From Lichenicola sp964247735 (lineage in GTDB: Bacteria; Pseudomonadota; Alphaproteobacteria; Acetobacterales; Acetobacteraceae), in the NCBI GenBank assembly GCA_964247735.1, contig CAXTVS010000007.1:37175-101174 (forward strand): 64,000 nucleotides of DNA, read 5' to 3'. Positions 44,357 through 52,798 of this stretch are shown one piece after another. The position numbers and the translations under genes were made by a program. Position 1 is the first letter of the stretch. Each line of letters begins with the position of its first letter. Under the pieces are notes generated by a model. It was not told the DNA's origin. It saw only the letters and a program-made list of their open reading frames with translations, and did not search any database.

Positions 44357-46684
44357 CTACTCGGCGGCGATCAGGCCAGGCTCGGACGCGGTGTCCTCCT
44401 CCTTGAAGACGCGCACCGGGATCGACTTCGCCGCCGGGGTCTTGCTTCCCTTGGCGTAGTGCCCGGTCGGCAGGAGCACGTTCGCTTCCGGGTAGTAGGT
44501 GCCGATGCAGCCGGCGGGAAGGTCGTACTGCACCACCGCCAAGCCGCCGAGCGCGCGGTGGTGGCCGTCGTTCGACTCCGTTTCCAGCCGCACCTTGCCG
44601 CCGACTACGAGGCCGAGCCGGTCGATGTCGTCGCGGCTCATCAGCACCACGTCCCGTGTGCCGTTGATGCCGCGGAAGCGGTCGTTGTAGCCGTACACCG
44701 TGGTGTTGAACTGGTCGTTGCTGCGCAGGGTCATCATGCGCAGCGACTCCGACGTCAGCTCCGGCAGGTCGGGGTTCTCCACCAGCCCGTTCGGCGTCAC
44801 GAAGTTCGCGCGGCCGTTCGGAGTCTTCCATATCCGCTCGCGCGCGGGCAGCGGCCGCTGGAAGCCGCCCGGCTCCCACATCCGCGTCTCGTAGTCCCAG
44901 AAGATCTCCGGGTAGGTGACGCTGATCGCCTTGCGGATCAGGCTGTAGTCGGCCACCCAGTCGTCCCACGGCACGTTGGGGTTCGGGTCCAGCGTCGCCT
45001 TCGCCATCTCGGCGACGAACCGCACCTCGCTGATTAGGTGGGGCGAAGCCGGGGAGCGCACGCCCTTGGAACCGTGGATGCAGCCCGAGGTGTCCTCCAT
45101 CGATACCGACTGGTCGCCGGTCGCCTGCCGGTCGGTCTCGATGCGCCCGATCACCGGCAGGATGAAGCTTGCCTGCCCCGGGAGCAGCTGGCTGCGGTTG
45201 AGCTTAGTGGCGACGTTCACGGTCAGGCGCATGCGACGCCAGGCCGGTTCCAGCCGGCCGTGGTCGGGGGCCGCGCGAACAAAGTTGCCGCCCAGGATCA
45301 CGAATGCGTCGATCTCGCCGGCGAGGATCTTCTCGCACGCTTCCACCGTGTTCAGCCCCAGGCTGCGCGGCGGCTCGAAGCCGTACTGCTCGGCGAGCCG
45401 GTCCAGCGGCACCAGCTCCGGCTTCTCCGACACGCCGACGGTGCGCTGCCCCTGCACGTTGGAGTGGCCGCGCACCGGGCAGATCCCGGCACCCTGCCTG
45501 CCGATGTTGCCGCGCAGCAACAGAAGGTTGACCAGCAGCCGTATGGTCTGCACCCCCTCCTGCTGCTGCGTCACGCCCATGCCGTAGATGCCGATGCAGG
45601 ACTTGGCGCGGCCGTAGATGCGCGCGGTGGCCTCCAGCGCGTTGCGGGCGAGGCCGGACTCGCGCTCGATGTCGGTCCAGTCCTGCGCACGCGTCCAGGA
45701 CAGGAAGTCCTCCACCCCGTGCGTGTGCTCGGCGATGAAGGCATGGTCGAGGAACGGCGGCGAGCCTTCCGCGACGGCCCTGTCGTCGAGCTCGACCAGC
45801 GCCTTGGCGATGCCGGTGATGGCGGCGAGGTCGCCGGCGGTGCGCACCTGGTGGTAGGACGAGCTGATCCGGGTCTCGTGTCCGCCGATCATCTCGACCG
45901 GCGATTGCGGGTTCTTGAACCGCTCCAGCCCGCGCTCGCGCAGCGGGTTGAAGGTGATGATCGGCACGCCGCGCTCGGCCGCCTCCTGCAGCGGATGCAG
46001 CATGCGCGGGCTGTTGCTGCCCGGGTTCTGGCCGAAGAACATGATGCACTCGGCGTGGGCGAAGTCGTCCAGCGTCACGGTGCCGACGGGGACGCCGATG
46101 CTCTGCGGCAGGGCCACCGAGGTGGTCTCGTGGCACATGTTGGAGCTGTCGGGCAGGTTGTTGTTGCCGTACAGCCGGGCGAACAGCGCGTAGGCGTAGC
46201 TCGCCTCGTTGGAACAGCGGCCGGAGGAGTAGAACACCGTCTTCTGCCTGTCCTCGACCGCGCGCAGCTCGCGCCCGATCTCTGCCATGGCGGCACCCCA
46301 GGACACCGGAACATACTTGTCGCTGTCCGGGTCGTAGCGCATCGGATGGGTCAGGCGGCCGGCCTGCTCCAGCCGGAAGTCGTCCCACTCGAGCAGCTCG
46401 GTGACGGTGTGCTCGGCGAAGAACTCGGGCGTGCAGCGGTGCGAGGTGATCTCCCAGGCAGTTGCCTTGACGCCATTCTCGCAGAACTCGAGCGGCAACG
46501 GGGTAGCCGGCTTGATCCAGGCGCAGGACACGCACTGGAACCCATCCACCTTGTTCTGTCGCATCAGGGCGAGGGAGCCGCTGGCCAGCACGCCCTCCCG
46601 CTGCAGGATGTTGCCAACCGAGCGCGCGGAGCCCCAGCCGCCGGCAGGTGACTTGTACGGCTTGTAGACGGCCTTGCGTGTCAT
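44357..46684 (-). CDS. FdhF/YdeP-type molybdopterin oxidoreductase
   Basis: 775 aa molybdoenzyme of the formate-dehydrogenase-like family typified by E. coli YdeP (acid resistance). N-terminal Cys residues (QCVSCAWIKP, EFCENG) resemble its modified cluster region, FYSSGRCSNEASYAYALFAR and MFFGQNPGSNSPRML bind the cofactor, and the C-terminal dinucleotide-binding domain has TLRSNDQFNTTVYGYNDRFR. No in-frame TGA was seen at the active site, so it is not a selenoprotein. Its substrate is unknown. It converges on the DUF1989 gene (15 bases) and is divergent from the 74-aa gene. Confidence 0.88.
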   Translation of the reverse strand: MTRKAVYKPYKSPAGGWGSARSVGNILQREGVLASGSLALMRQNKVDGFQCVSCAWIKPATPLPLEFCENGVKATAWEITSHRCTPEFFAEHTVTELLEWDDFRLEQAGRLTHPMRYDPDSDKYVPVSWGAAMAEIGRELRAVEDRQKTVFYSSGRCSNEASYAYALFARLYGNNNLPDSSNMCHETTSVALPQSIGVPVGTVTLDDFAHAECIMFFGQNPGSNSPRMLHPLQEAAERGVPIITFNPLRERGLERFKNPQSPVEMIGGHETRISSSYHQVRTAGDLAAITGIAKALVELDDRAVAEGSPPFLDHAFIAEHTHGVEDFLSWTRAQDWTDIERESGLARNALEATARIYGRAKSCIGIYGMGVTQQQEGVQTIRLLVNLLLLRGNIGRQGAGICPVRGHSNVQGQRTVGVSEKPELVPLDRLAEQYGFEPPRSLGLNTVEACEKILAGEIDAFVILGGNFVRAAPDHGRLEPAWRRMRLTVNVATKLNRSQLLPGQASFILPVIGRIETDRQATGDQSVSMEDTSGCIHGSKGVRSPASPHLISEVRFVAEMAKATLDPNPNVPWDDWVADYSLIRKAISVTYPEIFWDYETRMWEPGGFQRPLPARERIWKTPNGRANFVTPNGLVENPDLPELTSESLRMMTLRSNDQFNTTVYGYNDRFRGINGTRDVVLMSRDDIDRLGLVVGGKVRLETESNDGHHRALGGLAVVQYDLPAGCIGTYYPEANVLLPTGHYAKGSKTPAAKSIPVRVFKEEDTASEPGLIAAE

Positions 46685-46803
46685 CGTAGGAACTCCGGCA
46701 TCGCGAGGTGAACAGCCTGGAACCGCGGGCGTTGCATGGGCGGACGACCGGCTTCACGTGCCGGCGGCATAACAGCCGCCTCCGGTCGGAAAGGGAAGCC
46801 TCG

Positions 46804-47028
46804 ATGGTCGATCGCGACTACATGTTGAAGAAGGGGGCCGGTCCATCGGCGCCCAAGGTGTTCCTCGACCAGAAGGTCGTTCCTGCCGCGATCAACGCGG
46901 CGGGTGCGGTCGAAGGCGTGCTGGAACGGGTAGCGGTGCGGGTGCGCCGGATGCCGGTGGCGGCGCTGGCGGCAGCGCTGGGAACCGGGACGCTGATGAT
47001 GCTGCTGACGGTGCCGCGGCGCGGCTGA
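46804..47028 (+). CDS. Small hypothetical protein with C-terminal membrane segment
   Basis: 74 aa from the ATG at 46804 (GGGAAG about 6-8 bases upstream). Basic N-terminus MVDRDYMLKKGAGPSAPKVF, an amphipathic middle (VEGVLERVAVRVRRM) and one hydrophobic stretch (PVAALAAALGTGTLMMLLTV) ending in RRG. I do not recognise it. It is divergent from the YdeP-type gene and converges with the DUF3429 gene. Confidence 0.55.
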   Translation: MVDRDYMLKKGAGPSAPKVFLDQKVVPAAINAAGAVEGVLERVAVRVRRMPVAALAAALGTGTLMMLLTVPRRG

Positions 47029-47044
47029 CCGGGGCAGCCGGTCA

Positions 47045-47518
47045 TCAGGCCAGGCGCGCCACCAGCACCGCGAGCAGGCAGAGCAGCACCACCGCGGTCA
47101 GCAGGTGGCGCATGGACAGGTAGCCGGGCGGCATCAGCCCGTGGCGCCCGGCCCGCGCTTCCGCGACGCTCGTCAACGCGAAGCCCGCCACCAGCAGGAG
47201 TAGGGCCGGCAGCGGACGGCCGACCAACACCACCAGGAGTGCCGCCCAGCCGACCAGCGCGGGCAGCACGCCGAGTCCGAGCCGCAGGCGCACGGCACGC
47301 GGCTGCGCCGGAGCGCCGATCGGGTCGCCGGCCAGCGCCAGGCCCCAGTGCACCGCACCGAGAAAGGACAGGATCACCGCGCCGTAGTCGACCAGTGCCG
47401 GCACCAGGCGCGGCACCGGCACCGCGGCCGGGAAGAACAGGATGCCGATGGTCATGCCGAGGAACGGGACCAGCCCGCCGACACCGAGCAGGATCGCGAG
47501 CACGGGCAGACGCTTCAT
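47045..47518 (-). CDS. DUF3429 family membrane protein
   Basis: 157 aa from the ATG at 47518. About five membrane helices, starting MKRLPVLAILLGVGGLVPFL, with VDYGAVILSFLGAVHWGLAL, the most conserved box of the family. Function unknown. It lies divergently from eno with 141 bases between. Confidence 0.8.
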   Translation of the reverse strand: MKRLPVLAILLGVGGLVPFLGMTIGILFFPAAVPVPRLVPALVDYGAVILSFLGAVHWGLALAGDPIGAPAQPRAVRLRLGLGVLPALVGWAALLVVLVGRPLPALLLLVAGFALTSVAEARAGRHGLMPPGYLSMRHLLTAVVLLCLLAVLVARLA

Positions 47519-47659
47519 CCGGTTCGAGCTCCTGTCGGGGTTGACGGCCTGCCCACAACGCCCTTGCGCCGTATGGGATGCGCGACGGGCGCCGGCCTTG
47601 CGGAAAGCCGGCCGAGGTGGTGGAACAGCGGCACCCTTGACCCTTCCCGGAGACAGCAG

Positions 47660-48937
47660 ATGGGTGCCATCGCCGACATCGTCGCGCGCGAGATCCTCGA
47701 CAGCCGCGGCAATCCGACCATCGAGGTCGACGTCGAACTGGCGTCCGGCGCCACCGGCCGTGCCGCGGTTCCGTCCGGCGCTTCCACCGGCGCCCACGAG
47801 GCGGCCGAGCTGCGTGACAACGATCCGGCCCGGTTCGGCGGCAAGGGCGTGCTCAAGGCGGTCGCCTTTGCCGAGGGCGAGATCCTGGAGGCGCTGACCG
47901 GTGCTGAGTCCACCGAGCAGGTGGCAATCGACCATGCGCTGATCGACCTGGACGGCACGCCGAACAAGTCCCGGCTCGGCGCCAACGCGATCCTGGCGGT
48001 GTCCCTGGCGGTGGCCAAGGCGTCGGCCGAGGAGCTGGGGGTGCCGCTCTACCGCTACGTCGGCGGTGTCTATGCACGCACCCTGCCGGTGCCGATGATG
48101 AACATCATCAACGGTGGCCAGCACGCCGACAACCCGATCGACATCCAGGAGTTCATGATCCAGCCGGTGGGCGCACCCACGATCGCGGACGCGATCCGCA
48201 TGGGCTCGGAGATCTTTGCCCAGCTCAAGAAGGGGCTGAAGGAGGCCGGCCACAACACCAACGTCGGCGACGAGGGCGGCTTCGCGCCGGGGCTGAAGTC
48301 GGCCGACGAGGCGCTGACCTTCATGACCCGCGCGATCGAGAAGGCGGGCTACCGTCCGGGCGAGGATGTCAGCTTCGCGCTCGACTGCGCGTCCAACGAG
48401 TTCTACCGCAACGGCCGCTACGAGCTGAAGGGCGAAGGCAAGTCGTTCGACGCCGCCGGCATGGTGGCCTATCTCGGCGAACTCGCCAGCCGCTACCCAA
48501 TCATCTCGATCGAGGACGGCTGCGCCGAGGACGACTGGGACGGCTGGGCGCACATGACGAGCGAGCTCGGCTCCAGGCTGCAACTGGTGGGCGACGACCT
48601 GTTCGTGACCAACCCGGAGCGGATCCTGCGCGGCATCCAGGCGAAGACCGCCAACGCGGTGCTGATCAAGGTGAACCAGATCGGCACCCTGTCGGAAACG
48701 CTGGAAGCGGTGGAGCTGGCGCATCGTGCCGGCTACGCCACGGTGATGAGCCACCGCTCGGGCGAGACCGAGGACAGCATCATCGCCGACCTGGCGGTCG
48801 CCACCAACTGCGGCCAGATCAAGACCGGCTCGCTGTCGCGTTCCGACCGCACCGCCAAGTACAACCAGCTGATCCGGATCGAGGCCGAGTTGGACAGCGC
48901 CGCCCGCTACGCCGGGCGCACCATCCTGCGCGACTGA
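47660..48937 (+). CDS. eno: Enolase
   Basis: Converts 2-phosphoglycerate to phosphoenolpyruvate. 425 aa; the ATG at 47660 gives the standard N-terminus ADIVAREILDSRGNPTIEVD. Active-site segments: SGASTGAHEA, NTNVGDEGGFAPGL, SIEDGCAEDDWDGW (Mg Asp/Glu), VLIKVNQIGTLSE (catalytic Lys), and MSHRSGETEDSIIAD. Long open frames joined upstream of the ATG are not homologous. In many alphaproteobacteria eno is followed directly by ftsB; here a minus-strand gene separates them. Confidence 0.97.
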   Translation: MGAIADIVAREILDSRGNPTIEVDVELASGATGRAAVPSGASTGAHEAAELRDNDPARFGGKGVLKAVAFAEGEILEALTGAESTEQVAIDHALIDLDGTPNKSRLGANAILAVSLAVAKASAEELGVPLYRYVGGVYARTLPVPMMNIINGGQHADNPIDIQEFMIQPVGAPTIADAIRMGSEIFAQLKKGLKEAGHNTNVGDEGGFAPGLKSADEALTFMTRAIEKAGYRPGEDVSFALDCASNEFYRNGRYELKGEGKSFDAAGMVAYLGELASRYPIISIEDGCAEDDWDGWAHMTSELGSRLQLVGDDLFVTNPERILRGIQAKTANAVLIKVNQIGTLSETLEAVELAHRAGYATVMSHRSGETEDSIIADLAVATNCGQIKTGSLSRSDRTAKYNQLIRIEAELDSAARYAGRTILRD

Positions 48938-48943
48938 CCCGCC

Positions 48944-49798
48944 TCAGGCGCTGCGCGTGGACAGATCCAGGCGCAGCGTCATGCAGTAGGCGCCGCCGCC
49001 GGACAGGATGAACGGCGACAGCTCGACCTCGCGCACCGCATAGCCGCGCTCGCCGAGCCGGTCCCTGAGCGCCGGCGCGGCTCGCGCCATCACCACCGTC
49101 TGGTCCAGCGCCACGGCGTTGACGCAGAACCGGGCGGCATCCTCGTCGGAGGCCTCGATCAGCAGCTCCGAAGCGACGTGCTCGCGGATCGTGCGCACGC
49201 CGTCTGCGGTAAAGGCGGGCGGGTAGAACAGCACCTCGCCGCCCGGGAGCGCGCAGAAGCAGGTGTCGAGATGGTAGAACCGCTGGGTCGCGAGCTCGAG
49301 CGGGACGGTGTCGATGCCGAAGGTGTCGGCGATGACCGCTGGCGCGTCGTGGCCGGAGCGGGGACCGTAGCCGGTCCAGGCCAGCCGGCGGGAGCGGTCC
49401 CATATGCAGTCCCCGGCGCCCTCCTGGAACATTCCCTCCGGCAGCCGCACGACCCGGTCCAGGAGGCCGCGGTCGCGCAGGCGCTCGAAGATCACGGCAA
49501 ACGGCGCCTCCTCGCCCCGTCGCTGCGGATGACGGAAGGCAGCGACCAGGACGGCACGATCCAGCACGACGCCGGCGTTGGCCGGGAACACCATGTCCGG
49601 CTGGCCAGCTGCACCTTCCACCGTTTCCACCGTGCCGCCGGCATCGCGCAGCGCCTGCTCCAGGTCGGCGAACGAGTGCTGCGCCTCGGCCAGGTGCCGC
49701 CCGGGGTCTTCCGACCAGGTTCCCGGCTTCATCCACGGGTTGATCGTGTACGACACCTCGTAGTGCGTCGGTGCGACGAGGAGATAGGTCGGCGTCAT
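48944..49798 (-). CDS. Amidinotransferase-fold hydrolase (arginine deiminase/DDAH-like)
   Basis: 284 aa from the ATG at 49798. Beta-propeller family with INPWMKPGTWSEDP at the N-terminus, DMVFPANAGVVLDR, catalytic His176 in FYHLDTCFCALPGGEVL and the nucleophile Cys272 in GGGAYCMTL. It hydrolyses arginine, methylarginine, or ornithine-like substrates; which one cannot be told. It is inserted in opposite orientation between eno and ftsB, 7 bases from the eno stop. A metabolic link to the guanidino pair at 43-44 kb is only a guess. Confidence 0.85.
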   Translation of the reverse strand: MTPTYLLVAPTHYEVSYTINPWMKPGTWSEDPGRHLAEAQHSFADLEQALRDAGGTVETVEGAAGQPDMVFPANAGVVLDRAVLVAAFRHPQRRGEEAPFAVIFERLRDRGLLDRVVRLPEGMFQEGAGDCIWDRSRRLAWTGYGPRSGHDAPAVIADTFGIDTVPLELATQRFYHLDTCFCALPGGEVLFYPPAFTADGVRTIREHVASELLIEASDEDAARFCVNAVALDQTVVMARAAPALRDRLGERGYAVREVELSPFILSGGGAYCMTLRLDLSTRSA

Positions 49799-49961
49799 AC
49801 GGGGCTCCGGTCGTGGATGGGCCGGACGGCGTTGCGGCGCCGTCACAGAACGGGAAATTCAGCTCGGCGCGGGTTGCGACATAGCCCGGGGGATCCGGGT
49901 CGCGCTAGGGTCGGCCACGATACGCGCCGACCGGAGACATGAGCCCCATGAGCATCGCCCA

Positions 49962-50288
49962 ATGAGCTTCGCACGCGCGGTCAAGCGCAAGGTCCGGGCG
50001 GTGCTGCCGCCACTCCTGTTCCTGTCGCTGGTGGGATACTTTGGCTGGAACGCCACCCAGGGCGAGCATGGCCTGCGCAGCTACCGCGACCGGCTGCAGC
50101 TGCTCGGCGAGGCGAACGTGGCGGAGGACGCCGCGAAGATGGAGCAGGCGGCCTGGATGCAGCGCGTGTCGGGACTGCGCGACGCCGGGCTGGACGCGGA
50201 CACCCTGGACGAACGCGCGCGGGCGATGCTCAACCTGGCCGAGCCGAACGAGCTGGTGGTGCCGTATGGCAAGAACAAGCTGTACTGA
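49962..50288 (+). CDS. ftsB: Septum formation initiator FtsB/DivIC-like protein
   Basis: 108 aa bitopic protein: N-terminal membrane helix (VLPPLLFLSLVGYFGWN), then a helical periplasmic domain with LRSYRDRLQLLGEANVAEDA and the C-terminal LDERARAMLNLAEPNELVV typical of alphaproteobacterial FtsB. It bridges FtsL and FtsQ in the divisome. The position downstream of eno supports the call. Its ribosome site is weak. Confidence 0.85.
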   Translation: MSFARAVKRKVRAVLPPLLFLSLVGYFGWNATQGEHGLRSYRDRLQLLGEANVAEDAAKMEQAAWMQRVSGLRDAGLDADTLDERARAMLNLAEPNELVVPYGKNKLY

Positions 50289-50289
50289 C

Positions 50290-50312
50290 GCGGCCGGTCT
50301 GGAACCGGCCGC
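50290..50312. terminator. Bidirectional hairpin between ftsB and rpmG
   Basis: Perfect 9-bp arms GCGGCCGGT and ACCGGCCGC around ctgga, in the 41-base gap between the two convergent stop codons. No long T-tract. Position and symmetry suit a shared transcript end. Confidence 0.65.
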
Positions 50313-50329
50313 ACGGGTCGAACCGGTTC

Positions 50330-50497
50330 CTACTTGATCTTGGCTTCGCGGTACTCGACGTGCTTGCGCGCGACGGGATCGTACTTCTTCAGCGCCAGCT
50401 TGCCGGTCTGCGCGCGCGCGTTCTTCTTGGTCACGTAGAAATGCCCGGTGTCCGCACTGGACACGAGCTTGATCTGGATGGTGTTGGACTTCGCCAT
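50330..50497 (-). CDS. rpmG: 50S ribosomal protein L33
   Basis: 55 aa, MAKSNTIQIKLVSSADTGHF through YVTKKNARAQTGKLALKKYD, ending EYREAKIK. This is the zinc-free (Cys-less) form of L33. Too short for many gene-finders but unmistakable. It converges with ftsB. Confidence 0.97.
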   Translation of the reverse strand: MAKSNTIQIKLVSSADTGHFYVTKKNARAQTGKLALKKYDPVARKHVEYREAKIK

Positions 50498-50697
50498 GGG
50501 GGATCCTCGGGGCCTGCCTGCCGTCGTGGTGGCCTGGCCGGCGCCCCGGGGACGGGGTCGGGACCAGGCACCGGTCGCAGCTTCGGCGTAAGGGGCGGGA
50601 AAATGCGCATGCGCACGCCGAAGGTCAAGCGGGCCGTGCTCATGACTGGCAGGAGGTCCCCTGGGCGAACGGCCCGCGGAGCGGCTAGGATCTGCCC

Positions 50698-51906
50698 ATG
50701 CTGAGCGTCGACCAGGCCAGAAGCCGGATCCTGGAGCGGCTGCAACCGCTCGGCGCGGAGATCGTGCCCCTGACCGAGGCGTGGGGCCGGGTCGCGGCGG
50801 CTGCCCTGCACGCCAGGCTGGACAACCCGCCTGCCGACCTGTCGGCGATGGACGGCTACGCGGTGCAGGGAACCGACACCGAGTCCGGCGGCCGGCTCCG
50901 CATGGTCGGCGCCGCTCCGGCCGGCCATCCGTTCGAGGGCGAGGTCGGGCCGGGAGAGTGCGTGCGGCTGTACACCGGCAGCGTCATGCCGACAGGTAGC
51001 GACAGCGTGCTTATCCAGGAGAACGCGACCCGGACTGGCGACGAGGTGGTGGCCGATGAGCCGGTGGCGGCCGGTCGCCACATCAGGCGGCGAGGCCAGG
51101 ACTTCTCCGTCGGCGACGAGCTGGTGCCGGTCGGACGGCGGCTCGGCGCGCGCGACGTCGGCATCGCCGCCGCCGGCAACCACGCCTGGCTGGCGGTGCA
51201 CCGGCGGCCACGGGTCGCGGTGCTGGCGACCGGCGACGAGCTGGCGCTTCCCGGCGACGCGATCCCCCGCGGCGGCGTGGTCAACTCCAACACGCCGATG
51301 CTGTCGGCGCTGATCCGGGCCGGCGGCGGTGTGCCGGTGCTTCTGCCGCCGGTGCACGACGACGTGTCCGCGATCGCCGCTGCGGTCGAGGGCCTGCGCG
51401 GGATCGACATGCTGGTGACGCTGGGGGGCGCCAGCGTCGGCGACTACGACCTGGTGCAGCAGGGCCTCGCCGTGCACGGGCTCCAGCTGGACTTCTGGAA
51501 GATCGCGATGCGGCCGGGCAAGCCGCTGATGCACGGCCGCGTCGGCGACGACACGCCGGTGCTGGGGCTGCCCGGCAACCCGGTCTCGGCGCTGGTGTGC
51601 GCGCTGCTGTTCCTCCTGCCGGCGCTGCAGCGCCTATCCGGCGAGCCGGCGGCCGGTCCGGAACGCGAACGCGCGATCCTCGGCACGCCGCTGGAGCCGA
51701 ACGACGCCCGTGCCGATCACCTACGTGCCTGCCTCACCCGCCTGCCGGACGGCCAGCTGGAGGTCAGGCCGTTCGCGCGGCAGGATTCCGGCATGCTGCG
51801 CCGGCTGGCGGTCAGCGAGGCGCTGGTGCTGCGTCCGCCGCACGCGCCCGCCGCCGCGGTCGGCGAGGCGGTCGAGATCCTGCGGCTGGACCGCTACGGG
51901 ATCTGA
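50698..51906 (+). CDS. moeA: Molybdopterin molybdenumtransferase
   Basis: Inserts molybdate into adenylylated molybdopterin. 402 aa; AGGA 7 bases before the ATG. Motifs: DNPPADLSAMDGYAVQG, LYTGSVMPTGSDSVLIQE, VNSNTPMLSALIRAGGG and GLPGNPVSALV with VTLGGASVGDYD. Ends 157 bases before lexA; moeA-lexA is a standard alphaproteobacterial pair, which in relatives joins trpC-moaC but here lies 19 kb away. Confidence 0.95.
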   Translation: MLSVDQARSRILERLQPLGAEIVPLTEAWGRVAAAALHARLDNPPADLSAMDGYAVQGTDTESGGRLRMVGAAPAGHPFEGEVGPGECVRLYTGSVMPTGSDSVLIQENATRTGDEVVADEPVAAGRHIRRRGQDFSVGDELVPVGRRLGARDVGIAAAGNHAWLAVHRRPRVAVLATGDELALPGDAIPRGGVVNSNTPMLSALIRAGGGVPVLLPPVHDDVSAIAAAVEGLRGIDMLVTLGGASVGDYDLVQQGLAVHGLQLDFWKIAMRPGKPLMHGRVGDDTPVLGLPGNPVSALVCALLFLLPALQRLSGEPAAGPERERAILGTPLEPNDARADHLRACLTRLPDGQLEVRPFARQDSGMLRRLAVSEALVLRPPHAPAAAVGEAVEILRLDRYGI

Positions 51907-51926
51907 CGCCGTTGGTGCAAAGACGC

Positions 51927-51956
51927 TTGACCCTGAATGAGGAACCAATATAGAAC
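51927..51956 (+). promoter_or_regulatory. lexA promoter with overlapping SOS box
   Basis: TTGACC (51927-51932), a 16-base spacer, then TATAGA (51949-51954) form a good sigma-70-type promoter. Overlapping the -10 is GAAC-CAATATA-GAAC (51942-51956), the reverse complement of the alphaproteobacterial LexA site GTTC-N7-GTTC. LexA bound there would cover the -10, giving autorepression. A one-mismatch copy, GTTG-N7-GTTC, follows at 51967-51981. A dyad CAACAC-TTC-GTGTTG lies at 51956-51970. The leader to the lexA ATG is about 100 bases. Confidence 0.88.
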
Positions 51957-52063
51957 AACACTTCGTGTTGCCTGTTTGTTCCGTTGTGCTTGTGCTCCGG
52001 CGTCGGGTGGCGAGTCGTTCAAGGCCGATCGCAGCATCGGGACGGCCGGGTGGAGGGATGCCG

Positions 52064-52798
52064 ATGCTCACACGCAAGCAGCACGAGTTGCTGAGCTTCA
52101 TCGACCGGCATCTCAGGCAGACCGGTTTCTCGCCCTCCTTCGACGAGATGAAGGACGCGTTGAACCTGCGCTCGAAGTCCGGCATCCATCGGCTGATCTC
52201 GGCGCTGGAGGAGCGCGGCTTCCTCAGCCGCCGCCATCATCGCGCGCGGGCGCTGGAGGTGCTTCGTCTGCCCGAGCAGCCCGGTGTCCTTCCTGGAACG
52301 CCGGTCGGGGTGGAGGCGGATCCGGCTGACGAGGGCACCGCCGCGTTCGCGCCGAACGTGATACGCGGCGACTTCTCGCAACGTCTCGTAGGAGTGCGGG
52401 CGGCGGCGGATGCCGGCGCGGTGCAGCTGCCGCTGTACGGGCGGATCGCCGCCGGCCAGCCGATCGAGGCGCTGCGCGACACCGGCGCGCATGTCGAGGT
52501 GCCGCTGGCGCTGATCGGCGGCGGCGAGCACTACGCGCTGGAGGTGGCCGGCGACTCGATGATCGAGGCGGGCATCCTGGACGGCGACACCGCCATCATC
52601 CGGCGCGAGGACACCGCCGAGAACGGCCAGATCGTGGTGGCGCTGATCGACGACACCGAGGTCACTTTGAAGCGGCTGCGCCGTCGCGGCAGCGCGGTGG
52701 CGCTGGAGCCGGCCAACGCGCGCTACGAGACCCGGATCGTGCCGTCCGACCGAGTGCGCGTGCAGGGCCGGCTGGTCGGGCTGCTCCGCCGCTACTGA
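52064..52798 (+). CDS. lexA: LexA repressor
   Basis: 244 aa from the ATG at 52064 (GGAGG upstream). Winged helix with LTRKQHELLSFIDRHL and SFDEMKDALNLRSKSGIHRL, then the S24 self-cleavage domain: cleavage bond Ala130-Gly131 in GRIAAGQPIE, nucleophile Ser165 in GDSMIEAGI and Lys203 in VTLKRL. A 50-residue linker is long, as in other alphaproteobacterial LexA proteins. The stop overlaps the bioCD stop tail-to-tail by 7 bases. Confidence 0.96.
   Translation: MLTRKQHELLSFIDRHLRQTGFSPSFDEMKDALNLRSKSGIHRLISALEERGFLSRRHHRARALEVLRLPEQPGVLPGTPVGVEADPADEGTAAFAPNVIRGDFSQRLVGVRAAADAGAVQLPLYGRIAAGQPIEALRDTGAHVEVPLALIGGGEHYALEVAGDSMIEAGILDGDTAIIRREDTAENGQIVVALIDDTEVTLKRLRRRGSAVALEPANARYETRIVPSDRVRVQGRLVGLLRRY

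Noticed and set aside
44357..46684. Possible selenocysteine in the formate-dehydrogenase-like enzyme.
   Set aside because: The frame has no internal TGA and YdeP-type members do not use selenocysteine.
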